A stretch of DNA of 64,000 nucleotides from contig QCXZ01000041.1 of NCBI GenBank assembly GCA_025024175.1, forward strand, positions 18,409,786 to 18,473,785. The letters run 5' to 3'. Made by a program: the position numbers and the translations under genes. The notes under the pieces were generated by a model. That model was not told where the DNA came from. It did not search any database and worked only from the letters and a program-made list of their open reading frames with translations. Below are positions 60,311 through 64,000 of the stretch, piece by piece. Positions within the stretch are counted from its first letter, which is position 1; every line of letters begins with the position of its first letter. Source of the stretch: Rhyzopertha dominica. Taxonomy: Eukaryota > Arthropoda > Insecta > Coleoptera > Bostrichidae.

Positions 60311-60419
60311 GTAAGCAAGTGTTTATAATGTAGGTGTATGCATCATTTGTTTTAAGAATATAAGTGAAGTGAGCAGAAAATATAACATGAAAAAATAACC
60401 AATGCGCAACTTGTAACAA

Positions 60420-60573
60420 AACGATGTTGTGCGAACAGACGGCGCTCTAGGGTCCACAGCTCCATGATGGCAACTAAAAGTGAAATACTGCGAACCAATT
60501 ATCCCTTTCCTAATGAAGCATGCACGAACCGATCCAAAAACAACCTGTTTTTTTCGCCACATCCTGTACAATG
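60420..60573 (-). repeat. Possible end of a mariner-type MITE
   Basis: On the minus strand ACAGGATGTGGCGAAAAAAA starts after a TTG at about 60573. It runs into GATCGGTTCGTGCATGC, a layout like mariner-derived MITE ends. The opposite end is not identified. Confidence 0.3.
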
Positions 60574-60841
60574 TCCACTGATAACGAACGTAATACGTAA
60601 TCATTTCTAACGTAACCGTAAAAATTAAACAATTAGTGATAATAGTGACGATACGATACAATATGAATACGTAAATATTAGGTTTACATAATTGGTAAAG
60701 GTCAGATGTACAACGAATAAAGAAGTTAAAATAAGAATAACTACTTTATGTTATACCTTGCAGTTAAAACAAGTTCATTAGTGATTTGTAGTATGTAAAC
60801 TTAGCAACTACGTCATTTAGGCTGGCAAAACAATAACCTCT

Positions 60842-61010
60842 GGCGGGCCTCGGTGGTCCAGTAGGTAGAGTACCTGCCTCTGAACCCCGAGGCTGCGGGT
60901 TCGAGTCCCGCTTGGGACATGGGTGTTCGTGTATGTCTGTTTTTATACAATGTATGTATATGTAATTTCTCAATAGAGAAAAATAAAAGTAATGAGCTAG
61001 CTAATTGCCC
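60842..61010 (+). mobile_element. tRNA-derived SINE with intact A and B boxes
   Basis: TGGTCCAGTAGG (60854-60865) is an A box and GGTTCGAGTCC (60898-60908) a perfect B box. The T arm GCGGG/CCCGC and an anticodon-like arm GCCTC/GAGGC can form. The acceptor stem cannot: GCGGGCC does not pair with TTGGGAC. It is therefore a SINE head and not a tRNA gene. The body continues with GGGTGTTCGTGTATG and TATG-rich sequence. The 3' border near 61010 is approximate. The intact boxes suggest it could still be transcribed by Pol III. Confidence 0.6.
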
Positions 61011-61019
61011 AAACAGGCA

Positions 61020-64000
61020 GGGTCAATATATTAGAAAAATAATAATAATCTCAGGTTGATATTAGACAAATTTTGAGAAAAGAGCATTTCAAGTCTATTC
61101 TATGACTCCAGTGTCGTGTTTTTTATTGTTATTTTAAACGTGTTAGTTGCCGTTACCTTAGACAAAATTGGTAATATAAATACTGAAAGCTTGGTAAGTT
61201 TAGTAAAACATATATAAAACGGGGTTGTTCACCACTCACCGATCATCATCATCATCAGCATCATAAGCCAGATAAGCCATCTTCTGAATTTATAGTAAAA
61301 AGAAAAGCATCGCTTAAGTGCATAACTTATTCGATAGATAGATAGATAGGTATTTCACTCTTATGCTAGTGTATCACTAAATCATAGTAGATTTATTCCA
61401 GAAATAATATTCGAAATTCGTGCAAGCGAACTATATGAAATCAACTATTACGATTACGTTCAATGTCAATGGAAATAACAGCATAACATAATCATAAAGT
61501 TTAATATTAATACAGATATGAATGTTGTAACACAAACAAGCATCTCCACAAGAAAATTAATTTACTTCTGATAAGAGCTATCTTTTCATCGCAAATAAGC
61601 CAAACTATATAACAATTTATAATTTCATTGTAATGATTCACTGATCTAAGTTTACCTCATACATGCTCCGGAAGGAAGACACCGGGTTCAACCTAATTGT
61701 ATCAACACATAGTCCGGCTGCCCGCTAACCACAAAAATGATAAAACTTGGTTGCTAGACAGTACTATCACTGATATCGTTTGGCATCACAACAATCTCAT
61801 CCATTACTTCAATTTGCTAGAAGACCATACAGTGGATATAGTCTACACTTTCCAGAATAATCTAATACGCCAAACATAATAACCTAGGAGATTTCTAAGA
61901 ACATATATCGCAAAAAAATGTAAATGTAAGTTTTACTTATTTATGGGATTGTAGAATTCATAGCTATAAGCCCACGGAAATGTATTTTAACAATAAATTA
62001 GGTAGAATGCGCGGGGATCTGTCTTTCTTTATTAGGCGTGCACAGCGAGCAGCAAAAAAAAACAAGCAATAATAATTAAGTTGCAAGTGCTAACCAAGTT
62101 CATTCTACGTGAAACATAATATCATCAGAACCTGAAGAGAACGGCTATTTTTCAAGCATTCCAGAAAAGCTGACAAGTGTTATATGATTTTGGTGGTAGT
62201 ACCAGTATTTATCTTTGAAGAAGTTTCATTTGACCAATTCAGATATGTGTTTAATAGTTCAAGTTAGAATACACTACCAAACGAGCAACTTTTTGTTATT
62301 TGAGTTAATGTTTTCGACTACTGACTTTCAGCAAATTAAAAGCATTTTCGTCTATTAGTATATAAACTTAATTGAAGCTTATTTTTCTAAATGGTTGCAA
62401 TAAACTTAAGTAAATAATGCATTTTAGATTTTTCATACACAAGGAATATCTAGGGATTATATAACGAGTGAATGATATATACATTAAAGTAAAACAATAC
62501 AAATCAATGATAAAAACTTTATTACGTTGACATCCCTATTTTTATTTTAATGGAAAGGATAAATTTATAGCTTCTACTACAGTTATGTATTTAAAATCAC
62601 CAAAATCATTATAATATAAATTATAACCTCCTCCCTCCGCTATTAAAAGATTTTTTCCACATCTATGCTGCTGTATTATTATTTTAAAATCCCTTCAATC
62701 AGTGCAAAGGAAATCTCGTTGAAATTCTTCTCATAGGTAATATGCTTCACAGATTAAATTTTAAAAATTCACACGGTGATATGCAGAACTACAATTGCCG
62801 GGAATATGCAATTCTGATTGGATGAAGCCTAGACGTCCTCTAAATTGCTCAACTCCAGCGTAAAGTTTTAATTGCATTAGTTCCTAAAGCTCTCTCGCTC
62901 GTCTGGCAGCAGTCAAGTATAGCGGATCGTGACAAAACTTTCTTTATAAGGAACAAAAACCAACTACAAGTTATAAACGAGTCATACAAGTTATCGTATA
63001 TGCTTTCTTTGACAAGCGCATCGAAGTTCCTTTTGTTTTGAGCGAAGCTACTCAAACGACAAAGATCGACTGACACGGAGGCTGAAAAACCAAGCTAGAA
63101 AACTGTAAACCATATACTGAGTTTTGTAAAAACTTCAGTCTATAAGATGTGTATAATATTTTATTGTAAGATATTTCATAACCGATCGCTTTTGTTTAAT
63201 AGTTTATACTTGCTATCTTTTATTGAAACAACACAAGGTACAGGTTAGATTTCATAATGAAGAAATACGCTAGATACACGCAAAATGTAATCGAAAAGAA
63301 CCTGCATGAACAACACTTCCCCGAAGACAGGGCTCGAACTCCACGCACTAACAGGAACAAATCTTGATGCAATGTCATTCTTAAATAAGGCTAATAAATA
63401 CGGTAATAAGAACAAAAAAATTAATTTACTAAATGGACTTTTCTTCTTATCGAAACCAAATTAAAACTACATTATGGGTCATGGATATAGTCCGCAGTTT
63501 ATATAAAATTAATCTTTTTTTATCAATTTCATCAGTCAGATTTAAATTTAATTGCTCATTTTGGATTGATTACGTTAAGTCGCGGTAGCCATCAATTATT
63601 GAGTTTAAAAGTAATAAAACGAATCCTGAAAGTGCTCTTAAAACAAACTGCGTTAGCAAGAAGAATAATATACTTAAGTATATAGAATGTTTAATTGACC
63701 GGCCTATGAATCATCAAAGACTCTTCACTTAGAAGAAGCACAAACGGATCGAACATTTCATTTGTAAAAATACTCAAGGTTGGCCATTTCTGACCCGGAA
63801 GTAACGTTATTATATTTCATTAGCACTGCGACTTATTAAGCAGAGCATACACTGCATACGAAATGGGCAGATAAAGTGATCACTATAGAGAAAATTACAA
63901 AAAAATATTGTATAAGTATGAAAGCTGTAGCATTTCTGATATTTTGATATTTGTACACCGTGGTCAAAAAGATATCTCTCATACGAGATAACAGTACTTA
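61020..64000. other. AT-rich DNA, no gene seen; (GATA)n at 61332-61349
   Basis: Nothing coding recognised. A short GATAGATAGATAGATAG run lies at 61332-61349 and an ATC run near 61244. A B-box-like GAGTTCGAGCCC on the minus strand near 63340 lacks an A box. Confidence 0.4.

Noticed and set aside
60842..60920. A true tRNA gene
   Set aside because: A and B boxes are good, but the acceptor stem does not pair and the anticodon loop is one base too long; it fits a SINE head.
63320..63350. tRNA or SINE on the minus strand (GAGTTCGAGCCC)
   Set aside because: No A box at the right distance and no cloverleaf.
1..64000. CRISPR array, operons, phage or bacterial systems
   Set aside because: No spaced direct repeats, no prokaryotic gene density and no ribosome-binding sites; content is eukaryotic.

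Overview
This is eukaryotic, most likely insect, nuclear DNA. It is AT-rich (roughly two thirds A+T by eye) and carries scattered single ambiguous bases, as in a draft assembly. No bacterial-style gene organisation is present. I could not recognise one intact host protein-coding gene in 64 kb. Most short open frames are chance. The few with real protein character are decayed mobile-element fragments or isolated exon-sized pieces. The picture is a gene-poor intergenic or deep-intronic region of a large insect genome. The order cannot be fixed from what is here.

Layout. Positions 1-3.6 kb hold AT-rich DNA, the first copy of a ~340 bp TA-flanked MITE (1950-2287) and GC-richer patches. At 3.9-5.2 kb lie remnants of a multiplied arthropod gene family with a HAFSGC motif and a cysteine-rich CXC-type tail; a third CXC remnant is at 57.7 kb. 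More MITE copies lie at 5.5, 16.9 and 21.0 kb. An ~840 bp repeat at 13.0-13.9 kb recurs in inverted orientation at 40.9-41.75 kb. Decayed transposases are seen at 16.36-16.8 kb (hAT), 17.5-18.16 kb and 22.98-23.86 kb (both IS630/mariner type). Long-palindrome (foldback) elements occupy 27.17-27.9, 49.08-49.33 and 55.77-56.47 kb. A non-LTR retrotransposon tail lies at 34.8-35.2 kb.

The densest part is 40.4-46.0 kb. It contains a foldback, a P-like element with a perfect 8-bp target-site duplication (40646-42488) and a 2.3 kb hAT-like element (43667-45987). Each of the two large elements carries a minus-strand first exon of a THAP-domain protein, ending at a splice donor after the same number of codons. 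At 53.95-54.16 kb there is a textbook heat-shock promoter (HSE array, TATA box, A-rich leader, splice donor) with no heat-shock protein frame behind it. The last 10 kb hold tRNA-derived SINEs (57.96, 58.6, 60.84 kb) and otherwise unremarkable DNA.

How it works together: apart from the heat-shock promoter, the recognisable content is layers of DNA transposons, their non-autonomous derivatives, one LINE tail and SINEs. Between them lie islands of higher GC and CpG content that could be regulatory. Their conservation cannot be judged from one sequence.
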